From positions 1 through 40,086 of the forward strand of contig JAAFKB010000032.1 in NCBI GenBank assembly GCA_013299055.1: DNA of 40,086 nt, written 5' to 3'. The notes below the pieces were generated by a model. That model was given only the letters and a program-made list of their open reading frames with translations. It did not search any database and was not told where the DNA came from. Numbering within the stretch: the stretch's first letter is position 1; every line of letters begins with the position of its first letter. The DNA is from Sphaerotilus sp. Lineage in GTDB: Bacteria > Pseudomonadota > Gammaproteobacteria > Burkholderiales > Burkholderiaceae_C. The translations under genes and the position numbers were made by a program. Positions 16,661 through 25,989 of the stretch are shown here, in pieces.

Positions 16661-16680
16661 GATAATAGGAATGATTCTTG
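16661..16680 (+). promoter_or_regulatory. Fur-box-like site upstream of fbpA
   Basis: GATAATAGGAATGATTCTTG, three adjacent GATAAT-like hexamers with the last inverted, closely resembling the hemP site. It lies 49-69 bases upstream of the iron-binding-protein gene and implies iron repression. Confidence 0.8.
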
Positions 16681-16682
16681 AT

Positions 16683-16721
16683 ACGATGCGGCATCGTCCA
16701 TCCTTGATGCTGTACCGCATC
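16683..16721 (+). repeat. Two GATGC/GCATC inverted repeats in the fbpA leader
   Basis: The first is a perfect ACGATGC-G-GCATCGT palindrome at 16683-16697. The second is GATGC-N6-GCATC at 16706-16721. Both lie between the Fur box and the fbpA ATG at 16730. They could be operators for a second regulator or an RNA structure covering the start, which has no visible Shine-Dalgarno sequence. Confidence 0.5.
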
Positions 16722-16729
16722 GCTGCGCC

Positions 16730-17773
16730 ATGACCTCGACCACGTTCCGTACCGCACGCCGCACCCTGCTGCTCGCCGCCACCGCTTCGCTGGCCTGGTC
16801 CGGCCTGTCGGCACACGCCCAGGAGCAGGTGCTCAACCTCTACTCCGCCCGCCACTACCAGACGGACGAGGCGCTCTACAGCAACTTCACGAAGACCACC
16901 GGCATCAAGATCAACCGCATCGACGGCAAGGAAGACGAACTGGTCGAGCGCATCCGCAACGAAGGCACGGCCAGCCCCGCCGACCTGCTGATCACGGTCG
17001 ACGCCACGCGGCTGGAGATCGCCGACAAGCTCGGCCTGTTCCAGCCGATCAAGTCCGCGGTGCTGGAGTCGCGTGTGCCCGCCGCGCTGCGCACCCCCAA
17101 CTGGTATTCGTTCTCGACCCGCGCCCGCGTCATCGTCTACAACAAGGTGGCCCTCAAGCGCGAGCAGGTGCTGAACTACGAAGACCTGGCCCACCCGGCG
17201 CTGAAGGGCCAGGTCTGCGTGCGCTCGGGATCGCATCCCTACAACCTGTCGCTCGGTGGCGCGCTGATCGCCCACGACGGCGAAGCGAAGACCGAAGCCT
17301 GGGCGCGTGGCCTGGTCGCCAACTTCGCCCGCGCGCCCAAGGGCGGCGACACCGACCAGATCAACGCGGTGGCGGCCGGTGAATGCGGGGTGACGCTGTC
17401 GAACTCGTACTACGTTGCCCGGATGCTGCGCTCGACCAAGCCCGCCGACCAGGAAGCCATGCGCGCCGTCGGCGTGGTGTGGCCGAACCAGTCGAACTGG
17501 GGCACACATGTGAACGTGTCCGGCGCGGGCGTGCTGAAGCATTCGCCGAACAAGGCTGCGGCCGTCAAGTTCCTGGAGTACCTCGCCAGCGACGCTGCGC
17601 AGCTCTACTTCGCTGACGGCAACAACGAGTGGCCGGTGGTGGCCTCGGTCAGGACCAACAACCGTGCGCTCGAATCGCTCGGCACGTTCAAGGCCGACGC
17701 GCTGCCGGTCGGCGATCTGGCGAAGAACACGGTCAACGCACAGAAGGTGTTCGACCGCGCCGGCTGGCGTTGA
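16730..17773 (+). CDS. fbpA: Ferric-iron ABC transporter periplasmic binding protein
   Basis: Substrate-binding protein of the FbpA/FutA family (347 residues). A signal peptide at about 1-30 ends SAHAQ. The mature protein starts with VLNLYSARHYQTDEALYSNF, a family hallmark, and carries the tandem tyrosines Tyr227/Tyr228 (SNSYYVARM) that coordinate Fe(III) in related proteins. It captures periplasmic ferric iron for FbpB/FbpC. The gene has its own Fur-like box and faces fbpB convergently with a 4-base gap, unlike the usual co-directional fbpABC operon. Confidence 0.93.
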   Translation: MTSTTFRTARRTLLLAATASLAWSGLSAHAQEQVLNLYSARHYQTDEALYSNFTKTTGIKINRIDGKEDELVERIRNEGTASPADLLITVDATRLEIADKLGLFQPIKSAVLESRVPAALRTPNWYSFSTRARVIVYNKVALKREQVLNYEDLAHPALKGQVCVRSGSHPYNLSLGGALIAHDGEAKTEAWARGLVANFARAPKGGDTDQINAVAAGECGVTLSNSYYVARMLRSTKPADQEAMRAVGVVWPNQSNWGTHVNVSGAGVLKHSPNKAAAVKFLEYLASDAAQLYFADGNNEWPVVASVRTNNRALESLGTFKADALPVGDLAKNTVNAQKVFDRAGWR

Positions 17774-17777
17774 CGGC

Positions 17778-19439
17778 TCAGGCCGAGCGCCCCTTCGCGA
17801 TGCTGCGGCACAGCAGCACCATCGGCACCAGCCCCACCACGACGATCGCCAGCGCGGCGGTCGATGCCTCGGTCAGCCGCTCGTCCGAGGCCAGCGTGTA
17901 GGTCTGCGTGGCCAGCGTGTCGAAGTTGAAGGGGCGCATCACCAGCGTGGCGGGCAGCTCCTTCATCACGTCGATGAACACCAGCAGCCCCGCCGTCAGC
18001 GCACTCCCGCGCAGCATCGGCAGATGCACCCGCCGCAGCGTCTGCCCCGCACTCAGGCCGAGGCTGCGCGCCGCGTGGTCCATGTTCGGCGTGATGCGGC
18101 CCAGGCCCTCGTCGATCGCCTGCACCGCCGCCGTCAGGTAGCGCACGAGGCAGGCGTAGACCAGCGCCGCGATGCTGCCCGTGAACAGCAGGCCCGGGTT
18201 GTGGCCGGTCAGCTCGGTGAGCAAGGCCGCCAGCGCGTGGTCGAGCCGCGTCACCGGGATCAGCACGCCCACCGCGATCACCGACCCCGGCAGCGCATAG
18301 CCCAGCCCCACCACCCGGTGCGCCCAGCGTGTGACCGACCCGCGGTGGATGCGCGCCGCATAGCCGATCAGCAGCGCCAGCGCCACCGCCAGCAGCGCGG
18401 TCGAGCCGGCCACCAGCATGCTGTTGCGCGCCAGCACGAAGAAACGCTCGCCGAACTGCGCGTCGCCATCCGTCAGCGCCATGCGCAGCAGCAAGCCGGC
18501 CGGCAGCAGGAACCCCGCCACCAGCGGCAGCACGCAGCCCACCACCGCCCCCGCCGCTGGCACCCCGCCCAGCCGCATCCGCGGGTTGCCACGCTGGCGC
18601 AAGGTCGTGTCGTGGTAGCGCCGCCCGCCGCGGCTGACCCGCTCGAACGCCAGCACCGCCACCACGAAGGCCAGCAGCACCAGCGCGAGCTGCGCCGCCG
18701 CCACCCGGTCGCCGAGCGAGAACCACGCGCGGTAGATGCCGGTCGTGAAGGTCTGCACCGCGAAATAGGACACCGTGCCGTAGTCCGCCAGCGTCTCCAT
18801 CAGCGCCAGCGCCACGCCACCCGCGATCGCCGGCCGCGCCATCGGCAGCGACAGCCGCAGGAACGCCCGGAACGGCGACAGCCCCAGCGAGCGCCCGACC
18901 TCGATCATCCCGCCCGCCCGCTCGATGAACGCCGTGCGCGCCAGCATGTAGACATACGGGTAGAGCACCAGCGTGAACATCAGCGCTGCGCCGCCCAGGG
19001 TACGCACGTCAGGGAACCAGTAGTCGGCCTTGCGCCAGCCGAAGAGCTCGCGCAGGGTGGTCTGCACCGGGCCGACGTACTGGAAGAAGTCGGTGTAGAC
19101 ATAGGCGATCACATAGGACGGCATCGCCAGCGGCAGCACCAGCGCCCACTCGAACGCCGCCCGCCCCGGAAACTCGTAGCGTGTCACCAGCCATGCCGAG
19201 CCCACCCCCAGCGCCGACACCCCCAGCCCGACCCACAGACACAGCCACAGCGTGCTGGTCACGTAGTCGCCGAGCACGGTGGACGCCAGGTGCCGCCAGG
19301 TTTCGCCCGTGCCACCGCTGAACACATGCGTGCCGACCGACACCAGCGGCGCCGCCACCAGCAGCGCGGCCAGCACGGCGGCCCACATCAACCAGGGTCG
19401 GCGGTTCGGGGCAACAGACATCGACATCGGGGACACCAT
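17778..19439 (-). CDS. fbpB: Ferric-iron ABC transporter permease
   Basis: Inner-membrane channel of the FbpABC-type importer, a fused double permease of about 553 residues. Each half is a BPD_transp_1 domain and carries an EAA-loop ATPase contact motif: EVGRSLGLSPFRAFLRLSLP in the first half and AARSLGLSAGQTLRRVHLP in the second. About twelve hydrophobic helices are visible. I chose ATG 19439; a TTG at 19466 would abut the Fur site, and ATGs at 19427 and 19421 are also possible. It is divergent from fbpC with a shared Fur box and convergent with fbpA. Confidence 0.92.
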   Translation of the reverse strand: MVSPMSMSVAPNRRPWLMWAAVLAALLVAAPLVSVGTHVFSGGTGETWRHLASTVLGDYVTSTLWLCLWVGLGVSALGVGSAWLVTRYEFPGRAAFEWALVLPLAMPSYVIAYVYTDFFQYVGPVQTTLRELFGWRKADYWFPDVRTLGGAALMFTLVLYPYVYMLARTAFIERAGGMIEVGRSLGLSPFRAFLRLSLPMARPAIAGGVALALMETLADYGTVSYFAVQTFTTGIYRAWFSLGDRVAAAQLALVLLAFVVAVLAFERVSRGGRRYHDTTLRQRGNPRMRLGGVPAAGAVVGCVLPLVAGFLLPAGLLLRMALTDGDAQFGERFFVLARNSMLVAGSTALLAVALALLIGYAARIHRGSVTRWAHRVVGLGYALPGSVIAVGVLIPVTRLDHALAALLTELTGHNPGLLFTGSIAALVYACLVRYLTAAVQAIDEGLGRITPNMDHAARSLGLSAGQTLRRVHLPMLRGSALTAGLLVFIDVMKELPATLVMRPFNFDTLATQTYTLASDERLTEASTAALAIVVVGLVPMVLLCRSIAKGRSA

Positions 19440-19467
19440 TCCAGTCGGGATTCGAAAGACAGGCAAC

Positions 19468-19483
19468 GATAATCATTATCATC
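19468..19483. promoter_or_regulatory. Shared Fur box between fbpB and fbpC
   Basis: GATAATCATTATCATC contains a perfect GATAAT-C-ATTATC palindrome. It is located 6 bases upstream of the fbpC ATG and about 29 bases upstream of the chosen fbpB start. One site can therefore repress both divergent genes. Confidence 0.85.
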
Positions 19484-19489
19484 TGTGCC

Positions 19490-20593
19490 ATGCCCACGCA
19501 CCCCACCCCCTGGCTCGCCCTTGACGGACTCCGACTCGGCTACGGCACCAAGACCGTCGTCGAACACTTGGCGCTGCACCTGCCGCAGGGCACCATCGGC
19601 TGCCTGCTGGGGCCGTCCGGCTGCGGCAAGACGACGGTGCTGCGCGCGGTGGCGGGATTCGAGCCGGTGCTGGGCGGCGAGATCCGGCTGGACGGGCAGG
19701 TGGTCAGCTCGACCCGCCTGCACCTGCCGCCCGAACAGCGCCGCATCGGCATGGTGTTCCAGGACCACGCCCTCTTCCCGCACCTGACGGTCGCCGCCAA
19801 TGTCGGCTTCGGGCTGCGCAGCCACCCGAGTCCCGACAAGCGCGTGGCCGAGATGCTCGACACCGTGGGCCTCGGCCACACGGCACAGCGTTATCCGCAT
19901 GAGCTGTCGGGTGGCCAGCAGCAGCGGGTGGCGCTGGCGCGGGCGCTGGCGCCGTCGCCGCGGCTGATGCTGCTGGACGAGCCGTTTTCGAGCCTCGACA
20001 TCGAGCTGCGCGAGCGACTCGGCGCGGAGCTGCGCAGCCTGCTGAAAGCCGCCGGCACGACCGCCCTGCTCGTCACGCACGACCAGCACGAGGCGTTTGC
20101 CATCGCCGACGAGATCGGCGTGATGCACCAGGGCCGCATTCAGCAGTGGGCCAGCGCCTACCAGCTCTACCACGAACCGGCCAACCGCTTCGTCGCGGAT
20201 TTTGTCGGGCAAGGGGCGTTCCTGCCGGGGGAAGTGCTGGCCGGGCATCACCACGTCCGCACCGAGCTGGGCGTGGCGCACAGCCACCAGCCGATCCACT
20301 GCACGGAGCACGGCGACCTGTGCGGCGCGGGCTGCACCGTGGATGTGCTGCTGCGGCCAGATGATGTGGTCCACGACGACGACGCGCCGATCCGCGCCCG
20401 TGTGGTCCACAAGGCGTTCCGGGGCGCTGAATTTCTCTACACGCTGGCGCTGGACAGCGGCGCGCAGGTGCTCTCGCTCGTGCCCTCGCACCACAACCAC
20501 GCGGTGGGCGAGGCGATCGGGATCCGGATGGAGCTGGCGCATGTGGTGGCGTATCAGCGGGCGCGGACGGGAGTGGAAACCGCGGCAGCCTGA
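19490..20593 (+). CDS. fbpC: Ferric-iron ABC transporter ATPase
   Basis: ATPase that powers FbpB (367 residues). Walker A is GPSGCGKTT at 41-49, the Q-loop is in VFQDHALFPH, the signature is LSGGQQQR at 139-146, Walker B is LLDEP at 161-165, and the switch His is in LLVTHDQHEAF. The C-terminal TOBE-like regulatory region is unusually rich in His/Cys around residues 253-285 (AGHHHVRTELGVAHSHQPIH, then HGDLCGAGC), which may sense metal. The TGA at 20591-20593 lies within the 18-base direct repeat that recurs before tgt. Confidence 0.93.
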   Translation: MPTHPTPWLALDGLRLGYGTKTVVEHLALHLPQGTIGCLLGPSGCGKTTVLRAVAGFEPVLGGEIRLDGQVVSSTRLHLPPEQRRIGMVFQDHALFPHLTVAANVGFGLRSHPSPDKRVAEMLDTVGLGHTAQRYPHELSGGQQQRVALARALAPSPRLMLLDEPFSSLDIELRERLGAELRSLLKAAGTTALLVTHDQHEAFAIADEIGVMHQGRIQQWASAYQLYHEPANRFVADFVGQGAFLPGEVLAGHHHVRTELGVAHSHQPIHCTEHGDLCGAGCTVDVLLRPDDVVHDDDAPIRARVVHKAFRGAEFLYTLALDSGAQVLSLVPSHHNHAVGEAIGIRMELAHVVAYQRARTGVETAAA

Positions 20594-20602
20594 GACAATC
20601 GC
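20585..20602 (+). repeat. Left copy of 18-base direct repeat flanking the AAA/DUF4276 cassette
   Basis: GCAGCCTGAGACAATCGC, identical to 22657-22674. This copy contains the last two codons and stop of fbpC plus a GACAAT -10-like box, followed by an orphan ATG at 20607 that opens only a 14-codon frame. It could be the pre-insertion promoter of tgt left behind, or coincidental reuse of a stop codon plus promoter motif. Confidence 0.7.
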
Positions 20603-20647
20603 CGCCATGCAGTCATCCGATCCTGTCACCCGCCGAGGAGCCCTCCC

Positions 20648-22060
20648 ATGCTGACCCGTCTGCAGATCAAGGGCTTCAAGAACCTGCGCGATGTCGATCT
20701 CCACTTCGGGTCATTCACCTGCATCGCAGGACGCAACGGGGTTGGAAAATCCAATCTGTTCGATGCCATCACCTTCCTGAGCGATCTGGCCTCGATGCCT
20801 CTGCTGCAGGCGGCACTGAAGGTGCGTGGCACGGGTGATCGCATCGGTGGCGTCGAGAACCTGTTTGCCCGGTCTGACGTGATGCCCAAGCGGATGTCGC
20901 TGGTGGCCGAGATGGTCGTGCCACGCAGGGTCACTGACGATTACGACCGCAAAGCTACAGCAACCGCCACCTTCTTGCAGTACACGCTGGTGCTGGGATT
21001 CGATCCCAAACGAGCGAAAGAAGGTAAGGATCCGATCTTTATCGAACAGGAGGAACTGGGCGCCAGGCCCTCTAGCGAAGCCGACAAGCTGCTGCGCTTC
21101 CGGCCAAGCAAACCGTGGATAAAGCGCAATGTAATCGGACCGGGAAAGCGCACCAAACCCTTCATCGAGACCGATGAAGGGCATTCCATCAAGCTATACG
21201 GTGACTCGTCCAAGGCCGGCAGACCTTCAACAGTACCAGCCAATAACTCTCCCCAGACAGTACTGTCCGGCGTGAATGCATCGTCGCATCCGACAGCACT
21301 GGCTGCACGACGGGAGTTGCAGTCCTGGCGTCTGCTGCAACTCGAACCCAGCGCACTGCGCTCGCCGGACGAATACCGCAGTCAAACCCGACTGAGTGCC
21401 ACTGGCGGCCACCTGCCCAACGCCTTGATGCGCATCGGCAGCCAAGCCGCCGTGGCGCAGCAATTGGCCGAACTGATCCCCGGCATCGTCTCGGTGGACG
21501 TGGACAGCGATGACGTTCGCCAGCAACGCACGCTCGGTGTCACGATGAAGAACCGGGAACGCTACGCGGCCAGTTCGTTGTCGGACGGTACTCTGCGTTT
21601 CCTCGCGCTGGCCGTGCTGGCCTCCGACCCGCTGGCGACAGGTCTGGTCTGCCTGGAAGAGCCTGAGAACGGCATCCATCCGCAGCGGATTCCCGAGATG
21701 CTGCGCCTGGTCCGCAGCCTCGCCGACGACATGGATCCGGACGACTCGGAAGATGCCAGCGTTTCGATGCTGCGACAGGTCATCATCAACACGCATTCGC
21801 CGCTGGTCGTGGCGGAACTGCCCGACAGCGACCTGCTGATGGCGGAAACCCTGATCGAACGGCGCGCGGAGTGGATCCATTTCAAGCCGCTGGGAAACAC
21901 CTGGCGCGCGGACAACCTGCCCCGGACCGAACTCATCAGCAAAGGGGAATTGCAGGCGTATCTGGGCGGGCGCGGCCAGTTGCGATCCACCACGCAACGC
22001 CGCGTGCAGGACCACCTGACGCTCAACCTGTTCGACACGCCCACAGCGCGGAGCCTGTGA
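20648..22060 (+). CDS. AAA_21-type ATPase of a putative defence pair
   Basis: A 470-residue RecF/OLD-like ABC-class ATPase. Walker A is GRNGVGKSN at 28-36 in the typical IKGFKNLRDV...FTCIAGRNGVGKSNL opening. An ABC-like signature SSLSDGTLRFLAL lies at about 309-321, Walker B is CLEEPENGIHP at about 335-345, and the conserved His is in INTHSPLVV. A GAGGAG ribosome site at about 20635 fixes the start. The middle (about 100-200) uses more A/T-rich codons (ATA, CTA, AGG) than the neighbours, suggesting transfer. Its TGA overlaps the ATG of the DUF4276-like gene, so the products probably form a complex. Comparable ATPase/nuclease pairs act in anti-phage defence; that role here is inferred. Confidence 0.85.
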   Translation: MLTRLQIKGFKNLRDVDLHFGSFTCIAGRNGVGKSNLFDAITFLSDLASMPLLQAALKVRGTGDRIGGVENLFARSDVMPKRMSLVAEMVVPRRVTDDYDRKATATATFLQYTLVLGFDPKRAKEGKDPIFIEQEELGARPSSEADKLLRFRPSKPWIKRNVIGPGKRTKPFIETDEGHSIKLYGDSSKAGRPSTVPANNSPQTVLSGVNASSHPTALAARRELQSWRLLQLEPSALRSPDEYRSQTRLSATGGHLPNALMRIGSQAAVAQQLAELIPGIVSVDVDSDDVRQQRTLGVTMKNRERYAASSLSDGTLRFLALAVLASDPLATGLVCLEEPENGIHPQRIPEMLRLVRSLADDMDPDDSEDASVSMLRQVIINTHSPLVVAELPDSDLLMAETLIERRAEWIHFKPLGNTWRADNLPRTELISKGELQAYLGGRGQLRSTTQRRVQDHLTLNLFDTPTARSL

Positions 22061-22656
22061 TGCCCGTGACCTGCACGCTCGTGGCCGATGGCAGTTCTGA
22101 TCGGGTACTGGTTCCGTTGCTGAGGATGCTGCTCGACGAGCATTGCCCTGGCCCGTACCGGCCACCCCACTTCGTGGAGTTGCCAGCAGGGCTGCCGCTG
22201 ATCGACCGCATCCAGCAGGCGCTGGACCTCTATCCGTGCGACCTGCTGTTTGTCCACCGCGATGCCGAGAAAGCTGCCTCGACGGCGCGCGCAGAGGAGA
22301 TCCGACAGGCACTGGTCAAGTTCAGGGACTGTCCACCAGCCGTGCTTGTGATCCCCGTGCGGATGACGGAATCGTGGTTGCTGGTCGATGAGAAGGCCAT
22401 CCGGACAGCCTCTGGCAACCCATCCGGCAAAGCTGCACTGCATCTGCCCAGCCTCGCAAAAATCGAGGCGCTGCCAGACTCCAAGGAGGTGCTCTTCGAG
22501 GCACTGCGCACGGCCAGTGAACTCGCTCCGAACCGTCTGCGCAAGTTCAATCCGGAAGAAAAGCGCCACCGTATTACCGACCTGATGGACAGTCTCGACC
22601 GCCTGCGCCGTCTGCCCTCGTTCCAGCATCTGGAACACCAGATCCAGCAGCACTTC

Positions 22657-22665
<9 letters not shown>
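22060..22665 (+). CDS. DUF4276-like, TOPRIM-type partner protein
   Basis: A 201-residue protein beginning on the last base of the upstream stop codon (TGATG), so it is translationally coupled. It has the layout of DUF4276/TOPRIM-like proteins: an N-terminal strand with VADGSSDRVLVPLL (8-21, in place of the usual VEG..D), an acidic motif FVHRDAEK (64-71), and a distal MTESWLLVD (102-110) typical of DUF4276. These could place metal-binding acidic residues for a nuclease. The C-terminal third is basic (RLRKFNPEEKRHR). It ends at the right 18-base repeat. Nuclease activity and a defence role are inferred. Confidence 0.72.
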
Positions 22666-23817
<1,152 letters not shown>

Positions 23818-23819
23818 CG

Positions 23820-24293
23820 ATGGACATCCGCTGGCCCCTGTCGGACGACCTGAACCCACCGGCCACCGACGCCGCGATCTCCACGCTGGAGCAGCAGCTC
23901 GGCATCACGCTGCCCGCGGACTACGTGCAAGTGCTCAAGCAGCACAACGGCCAGCGCGGACTGGCAGACGGACTGTTCGACGGGCAGGAGTTCCTCTCGG
24001 CGCAGAACGTGTTCGCGCAGTGGCAGATCTGGAAGCGGCTGCACGACGCGGAGGAGTTCAAGGCGCTGCACTCGTCACCAGCCGCGGGTGTGCGCGACGA
24101 TTGGTGGAACCCACGCTGGATCCCGTTCACCCACGATGGTGGCGGCAACCACCTGTGCCTCGACCTCGATCCGGCCGAGGGCGGTACGGCCGGTCAGATC
24201 ATCACGATGTGGCACGACTCGGGCGAGCGCGCGCTGGCCGGCAGCAGCTTCGGCGACTGGTTCACCCGCTGGCAGCAGCGCCAGCCCGCGTAG
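23820..24293 (+). CDS. SMI1/KNR4-family protein
   Basis: A 157-residue protein with SMI1/KNR4 (SUKH) features: ISTLEQQLGITLPADYVQVL near the N-terminus, an aromatic middle (WWNPRWIPFTHDGGGNHLCL, then DLDPAEGG) and the closing GSSFGDWFTRWQQ. Members include immunity proteins for polymorphic toxins and proteins of unknown cellular role. It starts two bases after the tgt stop, so it is probably co-transcribed with tgt. No toxin gene is adjacent, so an immunity role is not supported by context. Confidence 0.85.
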   Translation: MDIRWPLSDDLNPPATDAAISTLEQQLGITLPADYVQVLKQHNGQRGLADGLFDGQEFLSAQNVFAQWQIWKRLHDAEEFKALHSSPAAGVRDDWWNPRWIPFTHDGGGNHLCLDLDPAEGGTAGQIITMWHDSGERALAGSSFGDWFTRWQQRQPA

Positions 24294-24306
24294 ATCACCG
24301 CCCGGA

Positions 24307-24690
24307 TCAACTCGGCTGGATCAAGTCCCAGCGGTTGCCCCAGGGGTCCAGAAAAACCGCCACCGTGCCGTAGGGTTCATGCCGCGGCGCCTCCAGGAAG
24401 CGCACGCCGTGGGCCAGCATGTGGCGGTGATCCGCATCGAACGCGGTGGTGTGCAGGAACATGAACACCCGCCCCCCGCTCTGCTGTCCGATCGCCGCCC
24501 GCTGTGCCTCGTTCGCGGCCCGCGCCAGCAGCAGCGTCCCGCCAGCCGCCGGAGCCACCCGCACCCAGCGCTTGTCGGCGGACAGCGGCGTGTCCTCGAC
24601 CAGCGTCCAGCGCAGCACGGTGGTGAAGAAGGCGATCGCCTCGTCGTAGTCGGGCACCAGCAAGGCGGTGGCGGCCAGGGTCTGCGTCAT
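24307..24690 (-). CDS. VOC/glyoxalase-like protein
   Basis: A 127-residue vicinal-oxygen-chelate fold protein with paired beta-alpha-beta modules: LLVPDYDEAIAFFTTVLRWT at the N-terminus and the typical GTVAVFLDPWGNRWDLIQPS at the C-terminus. Such proteins bind metal and include glyoxalases, dioxygenases and resistance proteins; no substrate can be named. It lies 15 bases downstream of glcF on the same strand, so it is probably the last gene of the glycolate oxidase operon. It converges on the SMI1/KNR4 gene with a 13-base gap. Confidence 0.85.
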   Translation of the reverse strand: MTQTLAATALLVPDYDEAIAFFTTVLRWTLVEDTPLSADKRWVRVAPAAGGTLLLARAANEAQRAAIGQQSGGRVFMFLHTTAFDADHRHMLAHGVRFLEAPRHEPYGTVAVFLDPWGNRWDLIQPS

Positions 24691-24705
24691 GCGTGCAAAA
24701 GGCCA

Positions 24706-25971
24706 TCAACCGGCAGCGAGCACCTCGTCGATCACCTCGACCCAGTGCTTCACCGGCACCTGCGTCCCCGACTGCAGGTGCTGCAGGCAGCCGATGTTCC
24801 CCGAAATGATCACGCTCGGCTGGCGTGCCTCCAGCGTCTGCACCTTGCGGTCGCGCAGCTGGTAGGCGATCTCGGGTTGCAGCACCGAATACGTCCCCGC
24901 CGAGCCGCAGCACAGGTGGCTGTCCTGCGTGGCCAGATGCACCTCGAAGCCGATCTCGGCCATCGCCGACTCGACGCCGCCGCGCAGCTTCTGGCCGTGC
25001 TGCAGCGTGCAGGGCGGGTGGTAGGCGAGCACGCCACGCGCCCGCCGCTGGCCCAACACCTCCTTGAGCGGCCCGATCAGCGTGGGCAGCAGCTCCGAGA
25101 GATCGCGCGCCACGGCGCTCACGCGTGCGGCCTTCTCCGCATACGCCGGATCGTGGGCCAGCGCGTGGCCGTAGTCCTTGACGGACAGGCCGCAGCCCGA
25201 GGCATTGACGACGATGGCCTCCACCGGCTCGACCCCGCCCAGCCCCTCGACCTTGGGCCACCAGGCGTCGATGTTGCGGCGCATGTCGGCCAGCGCACCC
25301 TCGTGGTCGCCGAGGTGGTCGCGCACCGCGCCGCAGCAGCCGGCCTCGTCCGACACCAGCGTCTGCACGCCACAGGCATCGAGCACGCGGGCGGTGGCGC
25401 TGTTGATGTTGGGCGCCAGCGTCGGCTGCACGCAACCCTGGAGCAGCAGCACCTGGCGGCGGTGTTCGCGCGTGGGCCAGCGCTGGGCGTGGGCCATCGC
25501 GCTGGCGCTCAGCTTGGGTGGCACCTTGTTCTTGACCATGCCGGGCAGCAGCGCCCGCACGCTCTGCCCCACCTTCAGCAGCGGGCCGAAGCTGGGCGAG
25601 GTCATGGTCTCGCGCAGCATCCAGCGCACACCGCGCTCGGCCTGCGGACGCTCGACCTTGGCGTCCACCACGCGCCGGCCGATCTCCACCAGCGCACCGT
25701 ACTCGACCCCAGACGGGCAGGTCGTCTCGCAACTGCGACAGGTCAGGCAGCGGTCGAGGTGGAGCTGGGTCCTGCGGGTCGGCTCGTGGCCCTCCATCAC
25801 CTGCTTGATGAGGTAGATGCGCCCGCGCGGCCCGTCCAGCTCGTTGCCCAGGAGCTGGTAGGTCGGGCAGGTGGCGGTGCAGAAGCCGCAGTGGACGCAG
25901 CGGCGCAGGATGGCCTCGGCACGGTCGCCGTCCGGGGTGTCCTTGAATTCGGGCGCGAGGGTGGTTTGCAT
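24706..25971 (-). CDS. glcF: Glycolate oxidase iron-sulfur subunit GlcF
   Basis: Electron-transfer subunit (421 residues) of glycolate dehydrogenase, which oxidises glycolate to glyoxylate. It has two 4Fe-4S motifs: Cys25, Cys28, Cys31, Cys35 (CVHCGFCTATCP) and Cys75, Cys78, Cys81, Cys85 (CLTCRSCETTCP). Two CCG domains follow, with EAGCCGAVRDHL and SHLCCGSAGTYS. It is the third gene of glcD-glcE-glcF, 18 bases after glcE. Confidence 0.95.
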   Translation of the reverse strand: MQTTLAPEFKDTPDGDRAEAILRRCVHCGFCTATCPTYQLLGNELDGPRGRIYLIKQVMEGHEPTRRTQLHLDRCLTCRSCETTCPSGVEYGALVEIGRRVVDAKVERPQAERGVRWMLRETMTSPSFGPLLKVGQSVRALLPGMVKNKVPPKLSASAMAHAQRWPTREHRRQVLLLQGCVQPTLAPNINSATARVLDACGVQTLVSDEAGCCGAVRDHLGDHEGALADMRRNIDAWWPKVEGLGGVEPVEAIVVNASGCGLSVKDYGHALAHDPAYAEKAARVSAVARDLSELLPTLIGPLKEVLGQRRARGVLAYHPPCTLQHGQKLRGGVESAMAEIGFEVHLATQDSHLCCGSAGTYSVLQPEIAYQLRDRKVQTLEARQPSVIISGNIGCLQHLQSGTQVPVKHWVEVIDEVLAAG

Positions 25972-25989
25972 GCTGGCTTGGAATCCCGA

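Noticed and set aside
14402-17542. Very long open frame on the minus strand (over 1000 codons).
   Set aside because: It lies opposite the acyltransferase, glycosyltransferase and fbpA genes, has low-complexity Arg/Gln/His/Val-rich translation and no domain. It is an antisense shadow of high-G+C coding DNA.
20607-20650. Short reading frame from ATG 20607 (14 codons).
   Set aside because: It has no ribosome site of its own and no similarity to anything. It overlaps the start of the ATPase gene and is treated as a possible leftover of the repeat region.
23820-24293. SMI1/KNR4 protein as an immunity protein of a toxin system.
   Set aside because: No toxin, Rhs, CdiA or T6SS gene is adjacent; it follows tgt by two bases and is better left as a family member of unknown role.
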